Shown here piece by piece: positions 1-9,756 of a stretch of 64,000 nt of DNA (position 1 is the stretch's first letter; each line of letters opens with the position of its first letter). This DNA is from Sphingomonas sp. NFR04. Its GTDB lineage: Bacteria; Pseudomonadota; Alphaproteobacteria; Sphingomonadales; Sphingomonadaceae. A program made the position numbers and the translations under genes. The DNA lies in the NCBI RefSeq assembly GCF_900114095.1, contig NZ_FORV01000007.1, positions 186,001-250,000 on the forward strand. The letters run 5' to 3'. The notes below the pieces were generated by a model. The model saw only the letters and a list, made by a program, of their open reading frames with translations. It was not told the origin of the DNA and made no database searches.

Positions 1-924
1 GCCCGGGCGATTCGCTGGACGCCCTCGGGCTATGTGCTCGACGCGCATCCCGTGGCGGGGCTCGACATGGCCGATCCGCGCCAGTTCGCACTCAAGGACC
101 GCAACCCCCGGCTGCTCGGGCTCACCTCGCTCTCCTGGCTGCTGCCGGTGGAGCTGGACGCCGACGCCCGCACGGTGGTGGCGGTGCATTACGACAAGGC
201 GATCGCGCCCAGCGCCTCCTACATGGACTATGGCGTCGAGGATGCGCGGATCACATGCATCGACGGCACCTACTGGATGACGGTGTGCGGCGTCTCGGCG
301 GAGCGGCACTGCACCGCCATGTACCGCTCAACCGACGGCTTGGATTGGGAGCTGCTCGGGGTGGTGCTCGACCACCAGAACAAGGACATGCTGCTGTTCG
401 AGGGGCGGATCGGCGGGTTCTTCCACGCGCTGACTCGGCCGCTGGGCGAGGTCTATTTCGCCTATCCGGACGACTCGCCGTGGCTGGGCGGCCCGTCGAT
501 CAACCTCGCCCGCTCGCCCGACGGGCTGCACTGGAAGCCGCTCGACCAGCCCGGCATCCGCGCCCGCAAGGGCTCGACCTCGAACCAGCGGATCGGCGGC
601 GGCAGTCAGCCGGTGCTCACCGATGCGGGCTGGCTGCTGATCTACCACGGGGTGGAGAAGCGCGACGCGGTCGGCATCTATCGCAGCTTCTGGGCACTGC
701 TCGACCGCGACGATCCCAGCATCCTCCTGCGGCAGGAGGACAATGTGCCGCTACTCGAAGCGAACCCGGCGCTGACCGCGGATATCGCCCACCAGCTATA
801 CCTGCCGACGCCGGTGGTGTTTACCACCGGGCTGGTTGATGCCGGCGAGCGCTACATCGTCGCCAGCGGCGAGGCGGACCTGGCATGCCGGATCACGCAT
901 ATCCCGAAGGCGCGATTCCGGTGA
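1..924 (+). CDS. GH130 family glycoside phosphorylase/hydrolase (5' cut by window)
   Basis: The frame is open from base 1, so the N-terminus lies outside the window; the first in-window candidate start (GTG 34) is internal. The protein reads as a five-bladed beta-propeller of family GH130, which phosphorolyses or hydrolyses beta-mannosides. Supporting motifs are YGVEDARIT, NKDMLLF followed by GRIGGFFHALTRP, the SNQRIGGGSQP segment and LIYHGV near the C-terminal half. Substrate cannot be read from sequence. It precedes a GH13 alpha-glucosidase and a GT4 glycosyltransferase on the same strand, so a role in turnover or synthesis of a small glycoside is plausible. Confidence 0.8.
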   Translation, partial: ARAIRWTPSGYVLDAHPVAGLDMADPRQFALKDRNPRLLGLTSLSWLLPVELDADARTVVAVHYDKAIAPSASYMDYGVEDARITCIDGTYWMTVCGVSAERHCTAMYRSTDGLDWELLGVVLDHQNKDMLLFEGRIGGFFHALTRPLGEVYFAYPDDSPWLGGPSINLARSPDGLHWKPLDQPGIRARKGSTSNQRIGGGSQPVLTDAGWLLIYHGVEKRDAVGIYRSFWALLDRDDPSILLRQEDNVPLLEANPALTADIAHQLYLPTPVVFTTGLVDAGERYIVASGEADLACRITHIPKARFR

Positions 925-935
925 TTGGTCCTAAA

Positions 936-1096
936 AATCCTCCCCGGCACGGGGAGGGGGACCGCCGCCGAAGGCGGTGGTGGAGGGGCCGCGCCGCAGG
1001 CGCGGTGCGGGTGCAGCGCGCCGGACCACCGCCGCGTGCCGCGGCGGCCCCTCCACCATGCTGCGCATGGTCCCCCTCCCCGTGCCGGGGAGGAAT
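936..1096. repeat. Long nested inverted repeat between GH130 and GH13 genes
   Basis: Arms at about 938-963 and 1069-1094 are near-perfect reverse complements (core CCTCCCCGGCACGGGGAGGG). Inside them is a second pair built on GGTGGAGGGGCCGC (near 978-992) and GCGGCCCCTCCACC (near 1045-1059). The element fills the intergenic space and ends about 20 bases before the GH13 start. It looks like a REP/MITE-type palindrome and could form a strong hairpin in the transcript between the two genes. Confidence 0.8.
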
Positions 1097-1114
1097 TTTC
1101 GCGAGGACGCACCT

Positions 1115-2794
1115 ATGACCGACCCCCTTTGGTGGCAATCGGGCGTGATCTACCAGGTCTATCCGCGCTCGTTCAACGACTCGAACGGCGACGGCATCGG
1201 TGACCTCGCCGGCGTTACCGCGCGGCTCGACTATCTGGTCGATCTCGGCGTGGACGCGGTGTGGCTCTCGCCGATCTTTCCCTCGCCCATGGCCGATTTC
1301 GGCTATGACGTGGTGGACTATTGCGGGATCGATCCGCGCTTCGGCACCCTCGCCGACTTCGACGCCTTGCGCGACGCAGCCCATGCCCGTGGCCTCAAGC
1401 TGCTGCTCGATTTCGTGCCCAACCACAGCTCGAGCGAACATCCCTGGTTCCTTGAAAGCCGGTCGTCGCGCAACAACCCCAAGCGCGACTGGTATATCTG
1501 GCGCGACCCCGCCCCCGATGGCGGCCCGCCCAACAACTGGCAGAGCTATTTCGGCGGCAGCGCCTGGGAATGGGACGCGGCCACCGGACAATATTATCTC
1601 CACCAGTTCCTCAAGGAGCAGCCCGAGCTCAACTGGCGCAACCCGGACCTGCGCGCGGCGATGCTGGAGGCGATGCGCTTCTGGTTCGATCGGGGGGTCG
1701 ACGGATTCCGCATCGACGTGCTGTGGCTGGCGATCAAGCATCCCGACTTCCCCGACAACCCCGCCAACCCCGACTGGCACGACGGCATGCAGGACATCGA
1801 GCGGCTGCTGCCGGTCCACTCGGCCGACCAGCCCGAGATGATGGAGATCATCGCCGCGATGCGCGAGGTGGCGGAGGACTATACCGACCGCGTGCTGATC
1901 GGCGAGATCTACCTGCCGATCCCGCGCCTGGTCGCCTATTATGGCGAGGGCGCCAACGGCGTGCACCTGCCCTTCAACTTCCACCTGCTCGATGCGAAGT
2001 GGGACGCTGCGGCGCTGGCGCAGTTGATCGCCGATTACGAAGGCGCCCTGCCCGCCGATGGTTGGCCTAACTGGGTGCTCGGCAACCACGACAAGCCGCG
2101 CGTTGCGTCGCGAGTAGGGCCCGAACAGGCGGCCGTCGCGATGCTGCTGCTGCTCACGCTGCGCGGCACCCCGACATTGTACCAGGGCGACGAACTCGGC
2201 ATGCCCAACGTCGCCATCCCGCCCGACCGGGTGCGCGACCCGCAGGCGCTGCGCGAACCCGACACCGCGTTCAATCGCGACGAGGTCCGCACGCCGATGC
2301 CCTGGGACGCCAGCGCGCATGCCGGGTTCAGCACGGTCGAGCCCTGGCTGCCGCTCAACCCCGACTGGGCCGAGCGCAACGTGATGGCGCAGCGGGACGA
2401 AGCTGGGTCGATGCTGACCTTCACCCGTGCGCTGCTCCAGCTGCGGCGGGCGCATCCGGCGCTGTCGGTGGGCAGCTGGCACGCGGTGTCGAGCGACGGC
2501 GCGGTGCTGGCGTACGAACGCCGGCATGGCGACGCGCGCGTGCTGGTGGCGCTCAACCTGTCGGATGCGCCGCAGACGCTGGACTTGCCCGACTGGGCGC
2601 AGGCACTGGCGCCGGTGCTGACCACGCCCCCCACCCGTCATCCCCGCGAAGGCGGGGATCCATTTGCCAGTGCGGCCGGGGATGACTCCGACGCGTTCCC
2701 ACCAATGGATCCCCGCCTTAGCGGGGATGACGGCGGGATTGTGGATGGCGCTGTCCTCTCCCTCGCCCCCAACCAAGGCATTTTGCTCGCATGA
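1115..2794 (+). CDS. GH13 alpha-glucosidase (oligo-1,6-glucosidase type)
   Basis: 559 residues, retaining alpha-glucosidase of the alpha-amylase superfamily, probably cytoplasmic because no signal peptide is seen. Region I is DFVPNH, region II GFRIDV gives the nucleophile near D201, region III GEIY gives the acid/base near E264, and region IV NHD gives the transition-state Asp near D326. The N-terminus WWQSGVIYQVYPRSF is typical of the family. ATG 1115 is preceded by GAGGA; an upstream in-frame extension runs through the palindromic repeat and is not used. Residues about 508-540 are encoded by an inserted palindromic repeat (HPREGGDP signature) in the C-terminal beta domain. Confidence 0.9.
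   Translation: MTDPLWWQSGVIYQVYPRSFNDSNGDGIGDLAGVTARLDYLVDLGVDAVWLSPIFPSPMADFGYDVVDYCGIDPRFGTLADFDALRDAAHARGLKLLLDFVPNHSSSEHPWFLESRSSRNNPKRDWYIWRDPAPDGGPPNNWQSYFGGSAWEWDAATGQYYLHQFLKEQPELNWRNPDLRAAMLEAMRFWFDRGVDGFRIDVLWLAIKHPDFPDNPANPDWHDGMQDIERLLPVHSADQPEMMEIIAAMREVAEDYTDRVLIGEIYLPIPRLVAYYGEGANGVHLPFNFHLLDAKWDAAALAQLIADYEGALPADGWPNWVLGNHDKPRVASRVGPEQAAVAMLLLLTLRGTPTLYQGDELGMPNVAIPPDRVRDPQALREPDTAFNRDEVRTPMPWDASAHAGFSTVEPWLPLNPDWAERNVMAQRDEAGSMLTFTRALLQLRRAHPALSVGSWHAVSSDGAVLAYERRHGDARVLVALNLSDAPQTLDLPDWAQALAPVLTTPPTRHPREGGDPFASAAGDDSDAFPPMDPRLSGDDGGIVDGAVLSLAPNQGILLA
2636..2733. repeat. Palindromic CGTCATCCCCGC repeat inside the GH13 coding sequence
   Basis: Left arm 2637-2664 contains TCCCCGCGAAGGCGGGGATCC; right arm 2704-2732 is its reverse complement with about one mismatch (GATCCCCGCCTTAGCGGGGA). 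It is read in frame as HPREGGDP and then MDPRLSGDDGG, with no stop. A second copy of the same family lies at 7127-7224. Confidence 0.9.
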
Positions 2795-2806
2795 TCAACC
2801 CACCCG

Positions 2807-2883
2807 CGCCCCTGCGAAAGCAGGGGCCCAGTGCCACGCGCGATTCGCTCTCCAACCCTGGGCCCCTGCTTTCGCAGGGGCAC
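2807..2883. repeat. Inverted repeat, GCCCCTGCGAAAGCAGGGGC family
   Basis: Arms 2808-2831 and 2857-2882 are reverse complements around CCCCTGCGAAAGCAGGGG and CCCCTGCTTTCGCAGGGG. It separates the GH13 stop from the GT4 start and is related in design, though not in sequence, to the element at 2636. Confidence 0.85.
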
Positions 2884-2903
2884 GGCGCAGCGCAGGGCGC
2901 CGC

Positions 2904-3914
2904 ATGAAGATCGCCATGCTCGCGCCGATCGCCTGGCGCACCCCGCCGCGGCACTATGGTCCCTGGGAGCTGGTGACGAGCCTGCTCACCGAGGCGCTGG
3001 TCGCCAAGGGCGTCGACGTCACCCTGTTCGCCACGCAGGATTCGGTCACCACCGCGCGCCTCGCCGGGGTGGTGCCGCGCGGCTACGAGGAAGACCCGGC
3101 GATCGATGCGAAGGTGTGGGAATATGCCCACCAGTCGCACCTCTTCGCCCGTGCCGGCGAGTTCGACCTGATCCACAACCAGGCAGATTTCCCCGCCCAT
3201 GCCTATGCCCCGCTGATCGACACGCCGATGGTGACGACGATCCACGGCTTCTCCTCCGAGCGCATCCTGCCGATGTACAAGCCGTTCGAGGACCGCGTGC
3301 ACTATGTCGCGATCTCGGATGCCGACCGGCACCCGGCGCTGCGCTATGCCGCGACGATCCACCACGGCATCCGCCTCGACGATTTTGCCCATGACGCGGA
3401 CGGGAGCGACGACCTGCTGTTCTTCGGCCGGATGCATCCAGACAAGGGCGCGGCCGAGGCGATCGCCGTCGCCCAGGCGACCGGCCGCCGGCTGAACCTC
3501 TACGGCATCGTCCAGGACCAGGGCTATTTCGAGCGCGCGGTCCAGCCGCACCTGGGTGACCGCATCGTCTATCACGGCCCCGTCGGCGGCGAGGCCCGGA
3601 TCAAGGCACTCGGCAGCGCCCGCGCGCTCCTCCACCTGATCAACTTCGACGAGCCTTTCGGCCTGTCGGTGATCGAGGCGATGGCGTGCGGCACGCCGGT
3701 GATCGCTGTGCGTCGCGGATCGATGCCAGAGCTGATCGACGATGGCCAAACCGGGCTGCTCGTCGCCTCGGCCGACGACGCGGTGGAAGCGGTAGACCGC
3801 GTCGGCGCGATCGACCGCGCAGCCTGCCGCCGCGCGATCGAGGCGCGCTTCTCGGTGGAGGCGATGGCTGATCGCTACATCGCGCTCTATCACCAGATCC
3901 TAGACCGCGGCTGA
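2904..3914 (+). CDS. Glycosyltransferase family 4 protein
   Basis: 336 residues, GT-B fold retaining glycosyltransferase, soluble. The N-terminal domain begins MKIAMLAPIAWRTPPRHYG with the acceptor-side glycine/proline pattern of GT4. The C-terminal nucleotide-sugar domain shows LLFFGRMHPDKG and the EPFGLSVIEAMACGTPVI block, which contains the family E-x7-E motif. ATG 2904 was chosen because translation upstream runs through the palindromic repeat. Its last 15 bases overlap the 3' end of the convergent AraC gene. Donor and acceptor are unknown; its neighbours GH13 and GH130 suggest glucoside or mannoside metabolism. Confidence 0.85.
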   Translation: MKIAMLAPIAWRTPPRHYGPWELVTSLLTEALVAKGVDVTLFATQDSVTTARLAGVVPRGYEEDPAIDAKVWEYAHQSHLFARAGEFDLIHNQADFPAHAYAPLIDTPMVTTIHGFSSERILPMYKPFEDRVHYVAISDADRHPALRYAATIHHGIRLDDFAHDADGSDDLLFFGRMHPDKGAAEAIAVAQATGRRLNLYGIVQDQGYFERAVQPHLGDRIVYHGPVGGEARIKALGSARALLHLINFDEPFGLSVIEAMACGTPVIAVRRGSMPELIDDGQTGLLVASADDAVEAVDRVGAIDRAACRRAIEARFSVEAMADRYIALYHQILDRG

Positions 3915-4787
3915 GGCACCGCTCCGTTCGCGAAAGGCGCGCGGCGGGGTACCCACATGCCGCGCGAAGAAGCGCGAGAAATAGGCCGGGTCCTCGAACC
4001 CCACCGCGTCGGCGACCTCGCCGACCGACAGGTTCGAATAGAGCAGCAGCCGCCGCGCCTCGAGCAGCGCGCGTGCATCGAGCATCGCCGCGGGGCTGCT
4101 CCCCGCGACCCGGCTGCAGGCGAGGCGCAGCGCGGTGACACTTACCCCCAGCGCGCGGGCATGGGCGCCGACGGATTCGCGCAGGCGAAAGCGCGCCTCG
4201 ATCCGCGCGCGCAGCCGGGCGACCACCTCCGCCTCGCGCCGACTGCCTGCGCCGAGGGCCGGCGCCGCGCCGCCGCAGCGAAGGCAGCGCACCAGGATCG
4301 CGAGCAGCGCCGCTTCCACCGCCGCGCGCTGCCCGGGCGCCGCCCAGCTCAGCTCGCGCTGCACCTCGCCCAACGAAGCGGCGATAGACTCCCCCTCGCC
4401 TTCGGTCAGCGGCAACGCTCGCGGCACCCGGAACAGCCCGTCGAGCGCCGGATCGCGCATCGCCAGCTGCGCGAGATAGGCGTCGGCTATGGTGCACACC
4501 CAGCCGCGCGACTCCCGATGCCAGCCGAAACCATGGACGATGGCCGCCGGCACCAGCAGCAGCGCGGGCGCCGCGAACGTCGCCGTCTCGGCCTCGGCGG
4601 TCATGGTGCCGCCGCCCTCGGCGATCAGGATGACATGGTGGAGATCGCGGTGCAGATGCGGGCGTATCGTCCATTCGCTCGGCCGCGAGCGATCGTCGAG
4701 ATCCTCGACATGGACGAACCCTTCGGCGACGCCCCGCTGCGGCTCGCCATAGAGATAGAAGGCCGGGACCGGGCTCCGTTCGCGCAT
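3900..4787 (-). CDS. pobR: AraC-family regulator, PobR-like, divergent from pobA
   Basis: 295 residues. The N-terminal cupin-like sensor domain (about 1-140) carries RPHLHRDLHHVILI; the C-terminal double helix-turn-helix ends with GFEDPAYFSRFFARHVGTPPRAFR, the AraC signature. ATG 4787 is preferred because it starts directly before the sensor domain; the longer frame to 4883 would overlap the divergent promoter space. It is transcribed away from pobA across 110 bases, the usual layout for an AraC-type PobR that activates pobA in response to 4-hydroxybenzoate. The symbol rests on this context. Confidence 0.82.
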   Translation of the reverse strand: MRERSPVPAFYLYGEPQRGVAEGFVHVEDLDDRSRPSEWTIRPHLHRDLHHVILIAEGGGTMTAEAETATFAAPALLLVPAAIVHGFGWHRESRGWVCTIADAYLAQLAMRDPALDGLFRVPRALPLTEGEGESIAASLGEVQRELSWAAPGQRAAVEAALLAILVRCLRCGGAAPALGAGSRREAEVVARLRARIEARFRLRESVGAHARALGVSVTALRLACSRVAGSSPAAMLDARALLEARRLLLYSNLSVGEVADAVGFEDPAYFSRFFARHVGTPPRAFRERSGASAAV

Positions 4788-4834
4788 GACAGCAGTCTGG
4801 CAGCGTCGGGCGAATCGTCCAAGTAAAAGGTTGA

Positions 4835-6067
<1,233 letters not shown>

Positions 6068-6069
6068 CC

Positions 6070-7080
6070 ATGATGACGCTGCCCACCCGCACCATCGGCC
6101 CGTTCACCGTCTCGGCGATCGGATTGGGCTGCATGAACCTCAGCCACGCCTATCTGCCGCGCCCCGACGCGGCCGATGCCGAGCGGCTGCTGCTCCATGC
6201 GCTGGATGCGGGCGTGACCTTCCTCGACACCGCCGCGCTCTACGGCTTCGGCGCCAACGAGGAACTGCTCGGGCGCACGGTGATGCACCGCCGCCGCGAC
6301 TTCACGCTGGCGAGCAAATGCGTGCTCGGCGGATCGGACGGCAAGCGCGGCATCGACGGCAGCCCGGAAGCGATCACCCGCACGCTGGAGGATTCGCTCC
6401 GCCGGCTGAACACCGACCATATCGACCTCTATTACATGCATCGCCTCGATCCGACCGTGCCGGTGGAGGAATCGGTCGGCGCGCTCGTCCGCGCGGTGGA
6501 GGCGGGCAAGATCGGCGCGATCGGGCTATCGGAGATGTCCGCGGCGACGCTGCGGCGCGCGCATGCCGTCCATCCGATCGCGGCGATGCAGACCGAATAT
6601 TCGCCCTGGACGCGCAATCCGGAGATCGCGGTGCTCGATGCCTGCGCCGAGCTCGATACCGGTTTCGTCGCCTTTTCGCCGGTCGCGCGCGGGCTGCTAG
6701 CCGGCGGGATCGCGGCCGAGGGCGTGCCCGAGGGCGACCTGCGCCGCGGCATGCCGCGCTTCCAAGGCGACAATCTCGTCCGCAACCTCGCCATGGCCGC
6801 GCGCTTCCGTGCGATCGCCGAGGCGGCGGGCTGCTCGATGGCGCAATTGTGCATGGCGTGGCTGCTGTCGCGGCGCAGCTTCATCGTGCCGATCCCCGGC
6901 ACCACGCGGATCGATCATCTCGACGACCTGCTCGGCACCTTCGCGCATCCGGTGGCGCCCGAGCTGCTCGTCCAGGTCGACGCGCTGTTCCCGCCCGATG
7001 CCGCCGCCGGCCCACGCTACGCACGGGAAGCGCAGGCGCAGGTCGACACCGAGACCTGGCCGGACGAGCAGCTCGCCTGA
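6070..7080 (+). CDS. Aldo/keto reductase
   Basis: 336 residues, NADPH-dependent (beta/alpha)8-barrel reductase. Catalytic tetrad residues are visible: Asp and Tyr in FLDTAALYG, Lys in ASKCVLGG, His in LYYMHRLDP. The GMNLSHAY N-terminal loop and IPGTTRIDHLDD C-terminal coenzyme-binding segment fit the AKR family that reduces aldehydes. It starts two bases after the pobA stop, so it likely serves in the same aromatic operon, perhaps reducing an aromatic aldehyde; that substrate is inference. Confidence 0.88.
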   Translation: MMTLPTRTIGPFTVSAIGLGCMNLSHAYLPRPDAADAERLLLHALDAGVTFLDTAALYGFGANEELLGRTVMHRRRDFTLASKCVLGGSDGKRGIDGSPEAITRTLEDSLRRLNTDHIDLYYMHRLDPTVPVEESVGALVRAVEAGKIGAIGLSEMSAATLRRAHAVHPIAAMQTEYSPWTRNPEIAVLDACAELDTGFVAFSPVARGLLAGGIAAEGVPEGDLRRGMPRFQGDNLVRNLAMAARFRAIAEAAGCSMAQLCMAWLLSRRSFIVPIPGTTRIDHLDDLLGTFAHPVAPELLVQVDALFPPDAAAGPRYAREAQAQVDTETWPDEQLA

Positions 7081-7126
7081 GGGTTTCTCGAACGTAGCTA
7101 TACGCTATCGTTTTCACCAAATACGT

Positions 7127-7224
7127 CGTCATCCCCGCGAAGGCGGGGATCCATTGGCGCTGACGCCATGGCGCTTACCCCAGCGTCCTGGCAAATGGAT
7201 TCCCGCCTTCGCGGGAATGACGAT
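7127..7224. repeat. Palindromic CGTCATCCCCGC repeat, second copy
   Basis: Left arm 7127-7155 (CATCCCCGCGAAGGCGGGGA) and right arm 7194-7223 (GATTCCCGCCTTCGCGGGAA) form a long hairpin with a central CGCTGACGCCATGGCGC-type part. It sits between the convergent ends of the aldo/keto reductase and the GntR gene and could act as a bidirectional transcription end. Confidence 0.88.
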
Positions 7225-7267
7225 GGTTGTTCAGCGCCGGGACCACGCCACGCCGATGCTGGGTCGG

Positions 7268-7957
7268 CTACTCCGCCAGCATGCGGAAGGCCCTGCGATT
7301 GGCGACCGCCACCGCCGCGTGCCCGCGCATCAGCCGCTCGGCACGCCCGGCATCGCCGCTGCGGATCGCGTCGAACACCGCGCGGTGCTCGCGGTGGGCC
7401 GCCAGCAGGTGGCGATACTCGCCTTCCAGATCGTCCCAGTCGAGCGCCAGCGCCGCGGCGGAGGCGAAGGGCAGATGGTTGTTGCGACCGAGCGCCAGCG
7501 CGATCGAGGGGTTGTTACTCGCCGCGATCAGCAGGTCGTGAAAGGCGAGGTTGTAGCGGTAGAAGCCATCGAGATCGCCGTCTGCGAGGTGCCCCTTGGC
7601 GAACAGCGCGTCGCCTTCCGCCAGGATCGCCTCCAGTTGCGCCAGTTCCGCCTCGCCCAGCCCGCGCTCAGCGACCCGACGCGCCGCCAGCCCTTCGAGC
7701 ACGCCGCGCACCTCGATCGCCCCGCTGATCGCCGCGGCGTCCACCGCGCGCGGGGTATAGCCGCGCGCGCCGAGCTTCTCGACCAACCCCTCATGCTCCA
7801 GCGCCCGCAGCGCGGTGCGCACCGGCATGCGCGAAACGCCCAGCGCCGCGGCGGTGGGAATCTCGGCGATCCGTGCGCCCGGCTTGATCGTGCCGTCGGC
7901 GATCATGCGGCGGAGCGCGACCAGCACCTGCTGGCCCGGCTTTGCAGGCTTGTCCAT
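7268..7957 (-). CDS. vanR: GntR-family (FCD domain) regulator, VanR-like
   Basis: 229 residues. An N-terminal winged helix (LVALRRMIADGTIKPGARIAE, then GVSRMPVRTALRALEHEGLVE) is followed by an all-helical FCD ligand domain with FYRYNLAFHDLLIAASNNP and a C-terminal AHREHRAVFDAI helix that supplies metal/ligand histidines. It lies 41 bases downstream of vanA on the same strand. The perfect ATTGGATCCAAT operator in front of vanA is the box known for VanR repressors of this family, which vanillate releases. Symbol by context and operator. Confidence 0.85.
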   Translation of the reverse strand: MDKPAKPGQQVLVALRRMIADGTIKPGARIAEIPTAAALGVSRMPVRTALRALEHEGLVEKLGARGYTPRAVDAAAISGAIEVRGVLEGLAARRVAERGLGEAELAQLEAILAEGDALFAKGHLADGDLDGFYRYNLAFHDLLIAASNNPSIALALGRNNHLPFASAAALALDWDDLEGEYRHLLAAHREHRAVFDAIRSGDAGRAERLMRGHAAVAVANRRAFRMLAE

Positions 7958-7998
7958 CGCCGGCGCTTAAAGCATCGGCGCGGTGCCCCGCCAAGGGC

Positions 7999-9096
7999 CT
8001 AGGCCGCGGCGTCGACCGGGGCGGCCTGCTCGGCGGCGATCGCCCGCTCGATCATCAGCCGCGAGCGCACCCCGCCGGCATCGATATTGAGCTTCATCAG
8101 CCGGCGCTCGGGGTAGCGCAGCAGATTGGCCTGCTGACGTTCGAGCATCTCGAGATCCTCGCCGAAGATTGTGCCCTGGCCGGCGCGGATCGTATCGGTC
8201 AGTGCCGCGTCCGCCACCGCGAAGCGCCGCGCCATGCCCCAGAAATAATGGTGCGAGGTCTCGGTCTCGGGGGTGATGAAGTCGACGACGATGCTCGCCG
8301 CCTTCCAGCGATCCTCGGCATGATAGCCGCCCTTGCCGGCGAGCGCGACGCCCACCTCGATCAGCACGTGACTCGGCAAGGTGAAGCGGCAGATCTGCCA
8401 GCGATCGACCGGCTGGTCGTCGGGCAGCCCGGCGCCGCGCAGCGCCATCTTCCAGAAAGGGGGCGCCTCGATCCCTTCCATGAAGCGACGGGTAACCACC
8501 TGCTCGCCCTCGATCAGCGTCTCTACCGGCGCCTCGTCGATCTCCTTCTGGCCGATGCTGGTGCTGTGGACATAGGTTTCGTGGGTGAGATCCATCAGAT
8601 TGTCGACCATCAGCCGATAGTCGCAGGCGATGTGGTAATAGCCGCCGCCATAGGCCCAGTCCGGGCTTTCGGCCCAGGCGAGGTGGTGGAGCTTGGCCGG
8701 GTCGGCGGTCTCCGCGTCGCCGGGCCATACCCAGAGGAAACCATAGCGCTCGATCACCGCGAAACGGCGGATTCCGGCGAATTTATCGACGCGCTGGCCG
8801 GGCATCGCCGTGGCGCGCCCGGCGCAGCCCATCACCAGCCCGTGATAGCCGCATACCAGTTCGCCGTCGCGCACGAAGCCAAGCGACAGCGGCGCGCCGC
8901 GATGCGGGCAGAAGTCCTCGAGCGCGACCGCCTGTCTCCCAGCGCCGCGGAAGAACACCATGGGCTGCCCGCAGATCGTGCGGCCGAGCGGGCGCTCGGC
9001 AAGCTCGTCGGCCGCTGCCGCGACATACCAGGCGTGTAGCGGCCAAGGCGGCGCGGCATCCCGGGCCTGCCCCGGCAGCTGCGGGGATCGACTCAT
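7999..9096 (-). CDS. vanA: Vanillate O-demethylase oxygenase subunit
   Basis: 365 residues, Rieske non-heme iron oxygenase converting vanillate to protocatechuate plus formaldehyde. The Rieske cluster ligands are C63, H65, C82 and H85 (CPHRGAPLS, CGYHG). The mononuclear iron site is in NLMDLTHETYVH (H172, H177, with bridging D169). Start ATG 9096 is preceded by GAGGAGAGGA. It needs an electron-donating reductase (VanB), which is not present within the window. Product protocatechuate is also the product of the neighbouring pobA, so both feed the same ring-cleavage route. Confidence 0.92.
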   Translation of the reverse strand: MSRSPQLPGQARDAAPPWPLHAWYVAAAADELAERPLGRTICGQPMVFFRGAGRQAVALEDFCPHRGAPLSLGFVRDGELVCGYHGLVMGCAGRATAMPGQRVDKFAGIRRFAVIERYGFLWVWPGDAETADPAKLHHLAWAESPDWAYGGGYYHIACDYRLMVDNLMDLTHETYVHSTSIGQKEIDEAPVETLIEGEQVVTRRFMEGIEAPPFWKMALRGAGLPDDQPVDRWQICRFTLPSHVLIEVGVALAGKGGYHAEDRWKAASIVVDFITPETETSHHYFWGMARRFAVADAALTDTIRAGQGTIFGEDLEMLERQQANLLRYPERRLMKLNIDAGGVRSRLMIERAIAAEQAAPVDAAA

Positions 9097-9120
9097 GTTC
9101 CTCTCCTCGTGTCGCGCACG

Positions 9121-9161
9121 CTATTGGATCCAATAGGCGCATGCGCTATCGGGTTTGTCAA
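9121..9161 (-). promoter_or_regulatory. vanA promoter with VanR operator
   Basis: CTATTGGATCCAATAG at 9121-9136 is a perfect 16-bp palindrome containing the ATTGGATCCAAT VanR box known from Caulobacter. On the minus strand a consensus -35 TTGACA occupies 9161-9156, so at normal spacing the -10 (around 9138-9132) overlaps the palindrome. Repressor bound there would block polymerase; the vanA start is 25 bases further on. Confidence 0.85.
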
Positions 9162-9742
9162 TCTCGCGCGCGGCCTCTCCGGCCACCCAGGCATGGCGAC
9201 CTTTGGCGCGCGTCCGTCTGACGGTTGGATCGATGAATCCCCGGATCTGGTATGAAAGCGGGATTAAACGAGCATGAAGCATGGCTAACTGTTCGACGAC
9301 AGGCCCATGCCGTAGCGGCACTGCTGCGACGGACGCACCAACAGAGCGCCGATGCGCGCACCGTTATTGCAGCCGCAACTATGATGCGTTGCGGCATCTT
9401 CTCCCTCGCGCCCTGTGTTGTCGGGCGGGATGGTGCGGGGCCGAAACGGAACCGCGTCGCGCGCCAACAACTACTCCGCCATCGCCACAGACGGGCGCAA
9501 ATTCAGCCGCGCGCGCTGTTTTCTGCATTGACCAACGGCGAAACGGGGTCCAACGAATATCACCAAATAATGTTGCAATGTGAAGGCGCGGCACGTGCAA
9601 CGGTATTTGGGTTTGGTTTGATCGGCCGCGGGGCACGGCCTGGTCGGTGCTTGCGAAGCGCGGCTAGGGGTTTGTTAACCATGTTCCACCACGATCGATC
9701 CGATGCCCCGGGTTCCACCCCGGCTTTCGTTTGTTGACTGCT
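9162..9742. other. About 580 bases without a convincing gene
   Basis: Short frames exist here on both strands but have no family motif, no good ribosome site and arginine-rich shadow composition. The stretch separates the divergent vanA and aldolase-family genes and presumably carries the latter's promoter; the last 100 bases contain TTTGTTAACCATG and a hairpin-like CCCGGGTTCCACCCCGG, neither of which I can assign. Confidence 0.5.
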
Positions 9743-9756
9743 AAAGGAAAATCCTT

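Noticed and set aside
893-2776. 627-codon minus-strand frame opposite the GH13 gene
   Set aside because: Shadow frame of a high-GC gene; it reads through two palindromic repeats, has no family motif and opposes a gene with full GH13 motifs.
9252-9737. 161-codon plus-strand frame between vanA and the aldolase gene
   Set aside because: No ribosome site, no recognisable domain, and composition like a shadow frame.
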